Shown piece by piece: positions 46,628 to 55,378 of a stretch of DNA of 64,000 nucleotides (positions are counted from its first letter, which is position 1; every line of letters begins with the position of its first letter). Origin of the DNA: Myxococcales bacterium (GTDB lineage Bacteria; Myxococcota_A; Polyangia; Polyangiales; Ga0077539). The stretch covers positions 310,001-374,000 of the forward strand of contig JAEUKI010000062.1 in assembly GCA_016793325.1 (NCBI GenBank). Direction: 5' to 3'. Made by a program: the position numbers and the translations under genes. The notes beneath the pieces are model-generated. The model did not search any database and had not been told where the DNA came from. It saw only the letters and a program-made list of their open reading frames with translations.

Positions 46628-47185
46628 ATGAACCGACCGGCTGCGCGCGCAGCGACCCTCGTGTTGCTTCTATCGACGACGCACTGCAGAGACAAACAAG
46701 AGCGCCAGCTCACCGACGCGCTCGAGGGCTTGCGCGGCGCGATCGAGAGCAACGGCGACACCACGCGCTTCGGCGACTCGCGGATCATGGGGGAGTCCGC
46801 GATTTTTCATCGCGCCGCGGGCATCGAAGGGACGGGGGGACTCTCGCTCAACCAGAGCGCGCTCGAAGTGTTTCTCGGGGACATTCGCGCGACGACCGAG
46901 CCGCGTGCGTATTGGGCGCGAGCCCGCGTGTACCTCAAGCCGGGCTCGTGCACGAAGCTGAGCGACGCCGAGCTGCCCGCGGACGCGCGCGTTCCGCAGG
47001 CGGGTCACGGCTGGCAGCAGTCGGTTCGGGACAAACACCTCACGGTTGTGCGGCGGCTGACCAACGCCGTGAGCGCGGATTTTCGCTGCGGCGACGGCCC
47101 TCGGTTCACGGCGACGTTTACGCGGCCCGAGTCGGGCGAGGGCGTTCGCGTCGCGCAGATCACCGCGTCGCCGCGCGGTCAGTGA
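46628..47185 (+). CDS. Lipoprotein, 185 residues, unknown function
   Basis: Starts MNRPAARAATLVLLLSTTHC; the cysteine fits a lipobox of type STTHC. The mature part contains two further cysteines (GSCTKL, FRCGDG) that could form a disulfide, and no domain I recognise. Follows the ExbB-like gene by 15 bp, probably cotranscribed. Overlaps the convergent exonuclease gene by 7 bases at the stops. Confidence 0.65.
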   Translation: MNRPAARAATLVLLLSTTHCRDKQERQLTDALEGLRGAIESNGDTTRFGDSRIMGESAIFHRAAGIEGTGGLSLNQSALEVFLGDIRATTEPRAYWARARVYLKPGSCTKLSDAELPADARVPQAGHGWQQSVRDKHLTVVRRLTNAVSADFRCGDGPRFTATFTRPESGEGVRVAQITASPRGQ

Positions 47186-48057
47186 TCGCGCTCGGGCGCG
47201 CACGGCTCGATCCGCAGGATCCTGTCCGCTCGTAGCAGCACCGGCGTCGCGTTGGCGCGACGCACCCTGACGTGCGGCGGCTCCCAGTGTTCGACGACGC
47301 CTCGGATCGTGCGCGGCGCGGATCCTCCTTGGCGAACAACCAGCTGCACGCGCTCGGAGTCTGCGAGCGCTCGCTCGATGCGCGCAGCGATCGCCGTCCG
47401 AACGCGGATCTCTCGATGTTGGCCGACGCGGACCTCCCAGAGGTCTCGCGCGTCTCGTGGCGCGAACATCGGCGCGAGCTTCTCGAACAACGAGGCCGTC
47501 GCCCGCGCGTCGCTCTCCGCGCGATGCGCGTGGGATAGGACAATTTCCAGAGATCTGCAGAGTGACTCGAGCGTGTATCGGTCGGCGCGCAACGCGCGTC
47601 GGGCGAGGACCAGCGTGTCGAGCGCGAACGCCGGCGCGAGTCGTTCAGGCATATGACTCATGACAAAATGATGGAGGAATTGAAGATCGAGTGAAGGGGA
47701 ATGCCCGATGAGGACACGTCCCTCGATCGCGTCGAGAAATGCGCCGATCGCAACGCTCGGGGCTTCGCCTCGGTCGATCTCGGATCTCGAAATTCCGTGG
47801 ATTTTGTGAGCCTCCGGCGATGTCTCGACCGTCGCTCTCACGACGCGCGACCACGCGCGCACCTCGGAGCAACCTGGGTCGCGCAGCACGAGCGCGACCT
47901 CCACGATTTCGTCCCGCTCAGGAGATAGCCCGGTCATTTCGAAATCGAAGAACGCAAGCGGTGCGCGCTCGAGTGGTACGTCCCAAGCGCCTCCGGTGGG
48001 TGGCGCACCACCTTCGTCCCTTGCGAGCGCGCTGGGGATGTGGGTATCTGTCGAAAT
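47179..48057 (-). CDS. DEDDh exonuclease (DnaQ/PolC-type), start codon unresolved
   Basis: A 3'-5' exonuclease-like domain with all five catalytic positions: DFE in FFDFEMTGL (ExoI), HSPSLDLQFL (ExoII), HRAESDA (ExoIII), as in DEDDh enzymes of DnaQ type, followed by an extension. The annoying point: upstream of the ExoI motif there is no in-frame ATG, GTG or TTG for about 300 bases; the nearest is GTG 48243, inside the divergent gene. The given end, 48057, is an in-frame ATT next to the divergent ATG. So the true start may be non-standard, or the gene may begin at 48243. Convergent with the small lipoprotein. Confidence 0.7.
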   Translation of the reverse strand: MSTDTHIPSALARDEGGAPPTGGAWDVPLERAPLAFFDFEMTGLSPERDEIVEVALVLRDPGCSEVRAWSRVVRATVETSPEAHKIHGISRSEIDRGEAPSVAIGAFLDAIEGRVLIGHSPSLDLQFLHHFVMSHMPERLAPAFALDTLVLARRALRADRYTLESLCRSLEIVLSHAHRAESDARATASLFEKLAPMFAPRDARDLWEVRVGQHREIRVRTAIAARIERALADSERVQLVVRQGGSAPRTIRGVVEHWEPPHVRVRRANATPVLLRADRILRIEPCAPERDH

Positions 48058-50121
48058 ATGCGACTTCAGGACTGCCTCGAAGCGCTCACGCCTAGCGAAC
48101 GAGCCGCGCTGCGAACCCGTCGCGGCATTGTACTCGACCCGAACAAGCGTATCGACGAGGTCGAGCAGACGGCGCGCGCGCTGGTTGCTGAGACAGACCT
48201 GCGAAAGAGCAGGTTTCCCAACGAGGTGCGGTCGCTCTTGCACCGCCTCGCGAACAGTCACGGCGTCCTCGTCGACGGCGCGTCGGACCTCGGCGCGCAG
48301 CTGCTCATCGACCTGGGCATCGCGTTTCGCGTTCGAGACACGAGCAGGAGCGCAGGCCGCAGCGGTAAGCGCCTCGCGCACAACGCCCTCGTCCTGCCCT
48401 CCGCGTTTCTCGTGCAGGTCGCGGTCGCGGATGGAGACGACGCGCGGAGCCTCCGCGCGCTGCTCGGCCGTGCTGAACACGAAATCATCGGGCTCATGCT
48501 GCAGACGGTCGTCGGCAAGCCGATGGCCGTGACCGGCCCGCTCGCGCTCCAAGAAGTGTGGGAGATCCTCAGCAAGCCCGGCGAGCTCGAAGAGCGAATC
48601 AAGGCGCTCCCCGCGCAAGAAGCGCGGCTGCTCGACGCGATCGAGCGCGCGGGCAGCGAAGTGACGACGGACGAGCTGCTCGCGCTCGATCAGACGCCGG
48701 GGCTGTATCGCACAGCGTCGGGCATCGCTGTCCCCAAGCGCGGCGCTCCGTACATGTTGCAGCGTCGCGCGATGCTCTACCCCGTCGGCGTCGATCGCTT
48801 CGTTCTGCCGTCGGAGGTCTCGCGCATCGTCGGCGGCGCGCGCGCGCAAGAGCGCGCCGAGCGCCGCAAGCACTTGCTCGACACGCTCTCGAACGACGAT
48901 CACGCCCCGTCGCGCGCGCGATTCGCGAGGGACCCTTCGTCTGTCGTCGCCGCCGCGCTCGGGATGCTCCGCGCGTGGGACGTCGCCCTTCGAGACGACG
49001 TCGCTGTTCCTCGCGCGTCGATTCGGCGCATCGCCGAGCGGCTCGGTGAGCGCGAAGAGGCGATCGCCCTGCTCGTCGCGCTCGCGCGTTCGTGTGGGTT
49101 CGGTCGGCTCGTCAACCCGTCGTCGAGCGTTCCTTCGTCGCTCTCGCGCGTGTCGGTGAGCGAGCTCGCGTCGCTCGTTCGCAACGCGTATCGCCGCGGA
49201 GGCGCGTGGGACGAGACGCGCGCGGTCGCCGAGTCGCTTCGCGCCGCGGGCGACACGACCTCGAGCGCCGGCGCCCTCTTGCGCGCGATGTTGTTCGACG
49301 CGCTCGACGACAGCGTCCGCGATCGTTGGGTGCCGGTCGATTTGCTCGTTCGCCTCGTGCTCGAAGACCCGCGCGCCGCGGGCGCGCGACGCATTCACGA
49401 GCGGGCGCGTCGCGAGCGCTCGGGCCAGTATCGCGAGAGCCTCGAGGACGCCCTTCGTTCGATGCTCGTCGAGTCCCTCCCCGCGCTCGGCCTCGCGGAC
49501 GTGGGCGAGGATCACTCTGCGATTCGCTACCGAGCGCGCGAGCGCGCCGCGGGCGACCTCGACGCGGTTCCGACGTTGAGCAGGAGCACGCTCGAAGTGC
49601 CCCCGAGCACGCCGCTTCACGCGATGCTCGCGTTCGCCGATTGCGCGGAGCCCGAGCACCTTCGCTCGGACACGGGCGCGGTGCTCTTCAACGTCGGCGT
49701 CAACGCGATCGCGCGAACGCGCGCGCGCGGGCTCAGTGAGGCCGACGTCGTCTCGCGCCTCGAAGCGATGGGCCTCGAGGGTCCCTACAGCGGGACGCTC
49801 GCCGAGCTCACGTCGAGCGTGAGCGAAACCCGCGAGGTCGACGCGCACAGCGTGTCGCTCGTGCTTCGCGTCGACGACGACGATTTGCGAGGCTCGTTGA
49901 TGGCGGACGCGACGCTGCGTCGGATGCTCGTCGACGCGGACGCCGCGCCCTGGTTGCTCGTGAGGCCGGACGCGGACCTCACGCGGTTGCAAGCGCGGCT
50001 TCAACGGTTCGGCGTGCGCGCGAACGTGATCATCCCGAGCAAGACGCAGAGCGAGCCGCCTCCTGCGCCCGAGTCGGTGCGTCCGCCTGCGGTCGCCTCG
50101 GGCTCGCGCAAGGGCGGCTGA
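48058..50121 (+). CDS. Unknown 687-residue protein, possibly helicase-associated
   Basis: Start ATG 48058 (or GTG 48040). The beginning RLQDCLEALTPSERAALRTRRGI and the last 50 residues (RRMLVDADAAPWLLVRPDADLTRLQARLQRFGV) recall the helicase-associated domain found beside XPB-like helicases, but no ATPase motifs exist in it. Mostly alpha-helical, Arg/Ala-rich, cytosolic. Tail Pro/Ser-rich. Because recognition is by general pattern only, this is a guess. It is divergent from the exonuclease, with the two starts nearly touching, hinting at a shared DNA-metabolism role. Confidence 0.5.
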   Translation: MRLQDCLEALTPSERAALRTRRGIVLDPNKRIDEVEQTARALVAETDLRKSRFPNEVRSLLHRLANSHGVLVDGASDLGAQLLIDLGIAFRVRDTSRSAGRSGKRLAHNALVLPSAFLVQVAVADGDDARSLRALLGRAEHEIIGLMLQTVVGKPMAVTGPLALQEVWEILSKPGELEERIKALPAQEARLLDAIERAGSEVTTDELLALDQTPGLYRTASGIAVPKRGAPYMLQRRAMLYPVGVDRFVLPSEVSRIVGGARAQERAERRKHLLDTLSNDDHAPSRARFARDPSSVVAAALGMLRAWDVALRDDVAVPRASIRRIAERLGEREEAIALLVALARSCGFGRLVNPSSSVPSSLSRVSVSELASLVRNAYRRGGAWDETRAVAESLRAAGDTTSSAGALLRAMLFDALDDSVRDRWVPVDLLVRLVLEDPRAAGARRIHERARRERSGQYRESLEDALRSMLVESLPALGLADVGEDHSAIRYRARERAAGDLDAVPTLSRSTLEVPPSTPLHAMLAFADCAEPEHLRSDTGAVLFNVGVNAIARTRARGLSEADVVSRLEAMGLEGPYSGTLAELTSSVSETREVDAHSVSLVLRVDDDDLRGSLMADATLRRMLVDADAAPWLLVRPDADLTRLQARLQRFGVRANVIIPSKTQSEPPPAPESVRPPAVASGSRKGG

Positions 50122-50150
50122 ATCGCGATTCAGTTTCGCGAGCGCGGGGG

Positions 50151-50618
50151 CTACGACGTTCGAACGGTCGACTGTGCCGCTGCGACCGCGGTCGGAACGA
50201 TGTATCGCTCGATCTCGAGCGCGCGTCGCGCGAACGTGATCGCGTCGTGGATCGCGTCGAACGACCGTCCGAGCGTCACTTCGTACCAGATGTCCACGAC
50301 CTGCGTGCTGTCGCTCACCGAGTAGAGCTCGCGCGTGTGTACCGCGAGCTCTTCGAAGCCCTCTTCGACGAGCGGTTTGATCCCGTCCCGCACGAGCTCG
50401 AAGAGCGCTTCGGGCGTCAGTCCCGGGGCGTCGCTTCGCTGCGCGCGCGCGGTCACTGTCACGCGAAATGGCGCCGAGGCTCGCACGCGAACGCCAGCCT
50501 CCATGAGATGGAGATTTTGCCGTTCGGCCAAGTGGACTTCGTCGTCCTTGACGCGAAACACCTCGAAGCCCGCTTCAACAAGCGTCTTTCGCAGCTCTTT
50601 CACTGGGATAGCAGACAC
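50151..50618 (-). CDS. Conserved hypothetical protein, 155 residues
   Basis: Start GTG 50618 chosen because the preceding residues are noise; no strong ribosome binding site. It is alpha/beta, with no signal peptide or helix. Segments: VEAGFEVFRVKDDEVHLAERQNLHLMEAGVRVR and HTRELYSVSDSTQVVDIWYEVTLG. No function recognised. Convergent with the 687-residue gene, 29 bp apart. Confidence 0.6.
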   Translation of the reverse strand: MSAIPVKELRKTLVEAGFEVFRVKDDEVHLAERQNLHLMEAGVRVRASAPFRVTVTARAQRSDAPGLTPEALFELVRDGIKPLVEEGFEELAVHTRELYSVSDSTQVVDIWYEVTLGRSFDAIHDAITFARRALEIERYIVPTAVAAAQSTVRTS

Positions 50619-50797
50619 CGTGCGACGAACTCCGACGGCCCGGACACTAGCACACAGCCCTCGCGACGTGCGCGACGAACTCGCGCATCGTGTTCGCACG
50701 ATTCGCGCGCCGGTCGCGTTTCGTCGCCCTGTTTGCTAGTTTGCGCCGCGCGCCTCGGTCGCGATCACGATCGAACGCAGGCGCTTCGCGACAGATC

Positions 50798-52291
50798 ATG
50801 GAGACCGTACTCGTGTTCGGCGCGCGTGAAGAAGACTTCGCGCGCAATCGAGGCGCCCGCCCGATGGGGGACGGCGAGCTGCACTTTCCCGCGGCGGATG
50901 GGCAGGATTCAGCGCTCTGCCTGGTGTTCGAGAGCGACGTGAACCGCGCGACGCGCAGGCTCGGCGCGCGCCCGGTCGACGCCGTCGTGATCGACGCGCG
51001 TGGGGGTGGCGCGCAGGGCGCGCTCGTGCTTCTCGATCGAATGTTTCCCCACCACGAGGCGGCGGGGAGCGTTCGGCGAGGGCGGGCGATCGTCGCTGTG
51101 GACCCCGACGAAGACGGCGTTCGCGTCGCGCGGGCGGCGGGCGAACGAATGCTCGCCGAGGTGCTGGTCGCGCCCGACCCAGCGCGGGTGATGGAGTCGG
51201 TCGGCGCGCTCTTCTCCCAGGAAAAACGCGGTCGCGTCGCGCTCTGCCTCGCGGGCGGCGGCGTCGAAGGCCTGCTCTACGAGATCGGCGTCTTGCGCGC
51301 GCTCGACGAGTTTCTCAGCGAGCGCAGGGTCGCGGACATCGATCTGTTCTTCGGGATCTCCGCGGGCTCGATCCTCGCGTCGCTGCTGGCAAACGGCTTG
51401 AGCCCCGCCGAAATCGCCGACGGAATGCGCCGCGGAACGAGCAAGCTCGACCGCATTCGCCGCCGGGACATCTTCGACCCCAACGTGGGCGAGGTCGCCA
51501 CGCGCGCGGGCGGCTTTCTCAAGGATCTCTTCGGCCGCGGCGAGGCGCGCAACGTCGTGTCCGCGGCGTATCGAGCGATCCCGAGCGGCGCGTTCGCCGG
51601 TGAGCGGCTTCGTCGCTACCTCGAGCGGCAGCTCCAACGGCCGGGGATGAGCGACTCGTTTCACTCGATGCGTCGTCCGCTCTTCGTCGGCGCGACGGAC
51701 CAGGACACCAACGAAGCGGTGGTCTTCGGCGAGCCTGGGCAGATGGACGTGCCCGTGCACCTCGCTGTCCGCGCGTCCTGTGCGCTCATGCCCTTCTACA
51801 AGCCGCAGAAGATCGGGCAGCGGTACTACATCGACGGAGCGTTTACGCGCACGACGAACATGCGCGTCGCGGCCAAGCACGGCGCGACGCTCGTGCTGCT
51901 CGTCGATCCGCTCGTTCCGCTGCGGTCCGAGAGCGCGGGGTACGTCGACAAGCGCGGCGGGCTCTTCGGCGCGATGCAAGGGCTCAAGTGCTTGATCAAC
52001 GGCCGCTTCGACAAGGCCGAAGGCGCGATCCGAGAGATGTACCCGCACGTCGCGTTTCATCTGTTTCGCCCCGAAGGCGACGAGATGAAGATCCTCTCGG
52101 GCTCGCCGATGAAGTTTCTCTATCGCGAAGAGGTCGAGCAGCTCGCGTACGAGCGCACGAAGCGAAAGCTCCTCGAGCGCGAGCCGGAGCTCTCGAGAGA
52201 TTTTCGTCGCAACGGCTGGGCGTTTCGCGCACCGGCTGCGCGGACTCGGGCAGAGATCGACCTCGGTCCGCTCGCGCACGCGGCGGTGTAG
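50798..52291 (+). CDS. Patatin-like phospholipase with N-terminal receiver-like domain
   Basis: 497 residues. ATG 50798 is preferred over 50690 because the first 36 residues of the longer frame look spurious. Residues 1-150 resemble a response-regulator-like alpha/beta domain (METVLVFGAREED... AVVIDARGGG), without clear phosphoacceptor set. The patatin part (about 150-430) has the oxyanion hole GGGVEGLLYEIGV, the nucleophile in GISAGS and the catalytic aspartate in DGAF. It hydrolyses lipid acyl esters, membrane-associated though without helices. First of five genes in tight order. Confidence 0.88.
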   Translation: METVLVFGAREEDFARNRGARPMGDGELHFPAADGQDSALCLVFESDVNRATRRLGARPVDAVVIDARGGGAQGALVLLDRMFPHHEAAGSVRRGRAIVAVDPDEDGVRVARAAGERMLAEVLVAPDPARVMESVGALFSQEKRGRVALCLAGGGVEGLLYEIGVLRALDEFLSERRVADIDLFFGISAGSILASLLANGLSPAEIADGMRRGTSKLDRIRRRDIFDPNVGEVATRAGGFLKDLFGRGEARNVVSAAYRAIPSGAFAGERLRRYLERQLQRPGMSDSFHSMRRPLFVGATDQDTNEAVVFGEPGQMDVPVHLAVRASCALMPFYKPQKIGQRYYIDGAFTRTTNMRVAAKHGATLVLLVDPLVPLRSESAGYVDKRGGLFGAMQGLKCLINGRFDKAEGAIREMYPHVAFHLFRPEGDEMKILSGSPMKFLYREEVEQLAYERTKRKLLEREPELSRDFRRNGWAFRAPAARTRAEIDLGPLAHAAV

Positions 52292-52302
52292 GAGGACCCT
52301 CG

Positions 52303-53169
52303 TTGTCGCGCGTGATCGTCGACGCGATGGGGCGCGAGCTCTCCCTCGGCGCGCCTTGCGCGAGGGTGGTCTCGCTCGTTCCGAGCGAGACCGAGACGGT
52401 GTTCATGTTGGGCGCTGCCGCGACGCTCGTCGGGCGCACGGACTACTGCGTCGAGCCGCGCGGCGCGATCGAGCGCGTGCCCGCCGTCGGCGGAACCAAA
52501 GACGCCCGCGTCGAGGACATCGCCGCGCTCTCGCCCGATATCGTGCTCTGTAATCAAGAAGAGAACACGCCGTCGATCGTGAGGGACCTCGAGCGGCGAG
52601 GGATCCGCGTTCACGTGAGTTTTCCCAAGTCCGTCGACGACGCTCGCGAGCTCGTGTGCGACATCGCCGCGCTGCTCGGGATCGACCCCGAGCGCTCGAC
52701 GGTCGTCGCGAAGATGGACGACGAGCTCGCCCGCGCCCGCGACCAGCGGGCGAAGCGAACCCCGGTCCGCGCGTTCTGCCCGATCTGGATGGACCCGCTG
52801 ATGACGATTCACGGAGACACGTTCATCTCGGACGCGATGGACCTCGCGGGCGCGTTCAACGTGTTCTGCGATCGACCGAGGCGCTATCCGCTCGCTGCAG
52901 ACCTCGGCATCGCGACGCCGTACGAGGGCGCCCGCGTCGCAGGGAGAGACACTCGCTACCCGCGCGTGACGCTCGACGAGGTTCGCGCGCGCGGCGCTGT
53001 GCTCACGATTCTTCCGGACGAGCCGCACCCGTTCAGCGAGTCGGACGCCAGCGTGTTTCGCAGCATCGAGGGGATGCGCGTCCGCTTCGTCTCCGGTCGC
53101 GACCTGTGTTGGTACTCGCCGCGCATGGGCGAGGGGATCCTCGCGCTCGCCGAGGCGCTCGCGCAGTGA
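52303..53169 (+). CDS. BtuF-like cobalamin/metal-binding protein without signal peptide
   Basis: 288 residues. TTG 52303 is the start: GGAGG at 52291-52295, 7 bases upstream, overlapping the patatin stop. The protein begins directly in the binding fold (RVVSLVPSETETVFMLG, LVGRTDYCVEP), with two lobes joined by a helix (about 125-160), as in BtuF and related helical-backbone receptors. Such proteins normally have a signal peptide; none is seen, so it would be cytosolic. No permease or ATPase gene is adjacent; the next genes are EamA and MFS. Either the ligand is sensed inside or the export signal is unusual. Confidence 0.8.
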   Translation: MSRVIVDAMGRELSLGAPCARVVSLVPSETETVFMLGAAATLVGRTDYCVEPRGAIERVPAVGGTKDARVEDIAALSPDIVLCNQEENTPSIVRDLERRGIRVHVSFPKSVDDARELVCDIAALLGIDPERSTVVAKMDDELARARDQRAKRTPVRAFCPIWMDPLMTIHGDTFISDAMDLAGAFNVFCDRPRRYPLAADLGIATPYEGARVAGRDTRYPRVTLDEVRARGAVLTILPDEPHPFSESDASVFRSIEGMRVRFVSGRDLCWYSPRMGEGILALAEALAQ

Positions 53170-54122
53170 ACGATCGCGCGACCTCGGGCGAAGCCGCGAC
53201 GGCGTCCACCGCCCGCGTGGTGATGGTGCTCACCGCGGGGGTGCTCGCGATCGCGAGCTCGGCGCCGATCATCCGAGCGATCACCGAGCGCACGGGCCTC
53301 CGCGGCCCCGCGGGCTCTGTGGCGATCGCCGCCGCGCGGATGGTGCTCGCGTCGCTGCTCGTCGCGCCGACCCTCGTCGCCGCCCGTCGCCGCGGGGAGC
53401 GCGCGCCGCGGCCCGCGCCGACGCTCTTCGCCGGAGCCGCGCTCGCCCTGCATTTTGCCACGTGGATCTCGTCGCTCTCGTTTACGTCCATGGCGGCGTC
53501 GACCGTGATCGTGACGACCGCGCCCGTGTGGACCGCCCTGCACGCTTCGTTCGTGAAGCGCCGCTGGCCGCCGAGAGCGACGGTGTTCGGCCTCGCGCTC
53601 GCGCTCACTGGGGCGTGTGTCCTCGCGCTCGGCGACGCGCTCTCGACATCGGCGAGCGCCGCGAGGACCGGCGCGAGCGCGCTGTTTGGTGACCTCCTCG
53701 CGCTCGTCGGAGCCTGGTCGGCGACGGCGTACTACCTCGCGAGCCAGCGCGCGCGCAGCGACGGAGCGACGCTCGGGGTGACGGCCCCGGCTGTGTACGC
53801 CGTGTCCGCCGTGGTGCTCGCGCCGATCGCGCTCGCGACGGGGTCGGTCGCGCCGCTCGTGCAGCGATCCGCGGCGCCGTGGGTGCTCGCGTTGGCGGTG
53901 ATTCCGCAGCTGGTTGGGCACACGGCGTTTCACTGGGCGATGAAGTATCGATCCGCGACGTCGGTCACGACCGTGATCCTCCTCGAGCCCGTCGGGGCGG
54001 CGATCATCGGCGCGGTGGCGTTTGGCGAGAGGCCGTCGGCCACGACGCTCGCGGGCGCGGCGCTGTTGTTGATCGGCGTGTGGCGCACGTCGAGCGCGGA
54101 CGAGGGTACAGTCAGCGCGTGA
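53166..54122 (+). CDS. EamA-family (DMT) transporter
   Basis: 318 residues; GTGA overlap with the previous gene. About ten transmembrane helices in two EamA repeats, hallmarks such as SLSFTSMAASTVIVTTAPVWTALHA and YRSATSVTTVILLEPVGAAIIG. Inner-membrane drug/metabolite exporter; substrate unknown. Joined to the next gene by GTGA. Confidence 0.9.
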   Translation: MNDRATSGEAATASTARVVMVLTAGVLAIASSAPIIRAITERTGLRGPAGSVAIAAARMVLASLLVAPTLVAARRRGERAPRPAPTLFAGAALALHFATWISSLSFTSMAASTVIVTTAPVWTALHASFVKRRWPPRATVFGLALALTGACVLALGDALSTSASAARTGASALFGDLLALVGAWSATAYYLASQRARSDGATLGVTAPAVYAVSAVVLAPIALATGSVAPLVQRSAAPWVLALAVIPQLVGHTAFHWAMKYRSATSVTTVILLEPVGAAIIGAVAFGERPSATTLAGAALLLIGVWRTSSADEGTVSA

Positions 54123-55378
54123 GCGAACAAGCAGAGGTCGTTTCGACCGCGACCGATGAGCAGGGATTCACTGCGTACCAGTGGCGGCTCTTCGCGTTCT
54201 TGTCGGTGGCGACGTTCTTCGAGGGCTTCGACATGTTCGCCCTCACGCAGATCCTCCCGAGCCTCCAAGAAGAGTGGCACCTGACGAAGTTTCAGGTCGG
54301 GCTCCTCGCGGGCTCGACCAACGTCGGAACGGTGCTCGCCTACTTGCTCGTCCGACGCGCGGATCGCTGGGGACGACGGCGCGTGATGTCCGTGACGATC
54401 GCTGGCTACACGATCGCGTCGCTGTTGACTGCCGCGACGCAAGGGCCGGTGAGCTTCGCGATCTTGCAGTGCATCGCCCGTGTGTTTCTCATCGGCGAGT
54501 GGGCGACGGCGATGGTGTACGCCGCCGAGGAGTTTCCCGCGTCGCGTCGCGGGACCGTCGTGGGGATCATCCAGGCCGTCGCGAGCCTCGGCGCCATCGT
54601 GTGCGCCGCGATCGTCCCGACGTTGCTCAAGACCGACTTGAAATGGCGCACCATTTATCTCGTCGGCGCGGTGCCCCTCGTGATCGTCGCCTTCGCCCGG
54701 CGGACCCTCCGAGAGAGCGCTCGCTTCGAGCAGGCCAAGAGCGAGGGAAAGGCCGAGGCCCGAGACTTCTTCGCGATCCTGCGCTCGCCGCACAAGGGTC
54801 GCGTCTTGCAGCTCGGGCTGATTTGGGCGCTCACGTACGTCTGCACGCAGAACACGGTGACGTTCTTCAAGACGTTTGCGCTCGAAGAGCGGAGCTGGAC
54901 GGACAAGCAGGTGGGAAGCGCCGTCACGATCGCGGCGATCGCCTCGCTCCCGATGTTGTTTCTCGTGGGCCGGATGCTCGATCGCATCGGTCGCCGTCGA
55001 GGCGCGCTCGTCGTGTACGGCTCGCTCATCGTGGGCTGCCTCGGGGCGTTCGGGCTGGCGTCGCGGTCGGCGGTGATCGCCTCGCTGGTGCTCGCGGTGT
55101 TCGCGCAGAGCGCCGTGCTCGCGCTGCTCAACGCGTACACGGGGGAGCTGTTTCCGACGGAGCTTCGGGGCGACGCGTTCGCGTGGTCGAACAACCTCCT
55201 CGGTCGAATCGGCTACGTCACGTCGCCGGTCGCGCTCGGCGCGCTCGCCGAGAAAATCGGCTGGGGAAAAGCAGTCGAATCGACGACGATCTTCGCGTTC
55301 GGGGCGCTCGTTCTGCTCTGGCTCTGGCTGCCCGAGACCAAGGGCCGAGAGCTCGAAGACACCGCGAGGGTTCACTGA
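54119..55378 (+). CDS. Major facilitator superfamily transporter (AAHS/sugar-porter-like)
   Basis: 419 residues, 12 predicted helices. Seen: FEGFDMFALTQILPSL start, RRADRWGRRRVM between helices 2 and 3, central charged loop, and GELFPTELRGDAF. Proton-linked uptake of a carboxylate or sugar is likely; the substrate is unknown. Starts GTG 54119 in a GTGA overlap and ends TGATG into the SUMF1 gene. Confidence 0.92.
   Translation: MSEQAEVVSTATDEQGFTAYQWRLFAFLSVATFFEGFDMFALTQILPSLQEEWHLTKFQVGLLAGSTNVGTVLAYLLVRRADRWGRRRVMSVTIAGYTIASLLTAATQGPVSFAILQCIARVFLIGEWATAMVYAAEEFPASRRGTVVGIIQAVASLGAIVCAAIVPTLLKTDLKWRTIYLVGAVPLVIVAFARRTLRESARFEQAKSEGKAEARDFFAILRSPHKGRVLQLGLIWALTYVCTQNTVTFFKTFALEERSWTDKQVGSAVTIAAIASLPMLFLVGRMLDRIGRRRGALVVYGSLIVGCLGAFGLASRSAVIASLVLAVFAQSAVLALLNAYTGELFPTELRGDAFAWSNNLLGRIGYVTSPVALGALAEKIGWGKAVESTTIFAFGALVLLWLWLPETKGRELEDTARVH

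Noticed and set aside
47179..50004. 941-residue minus-strand frame spanning the exonuclease and the gene at 48058
   Set aside because: Only its C-terminal portion has recognisable (exonuclease) motifs; the rest is antisense shadow.
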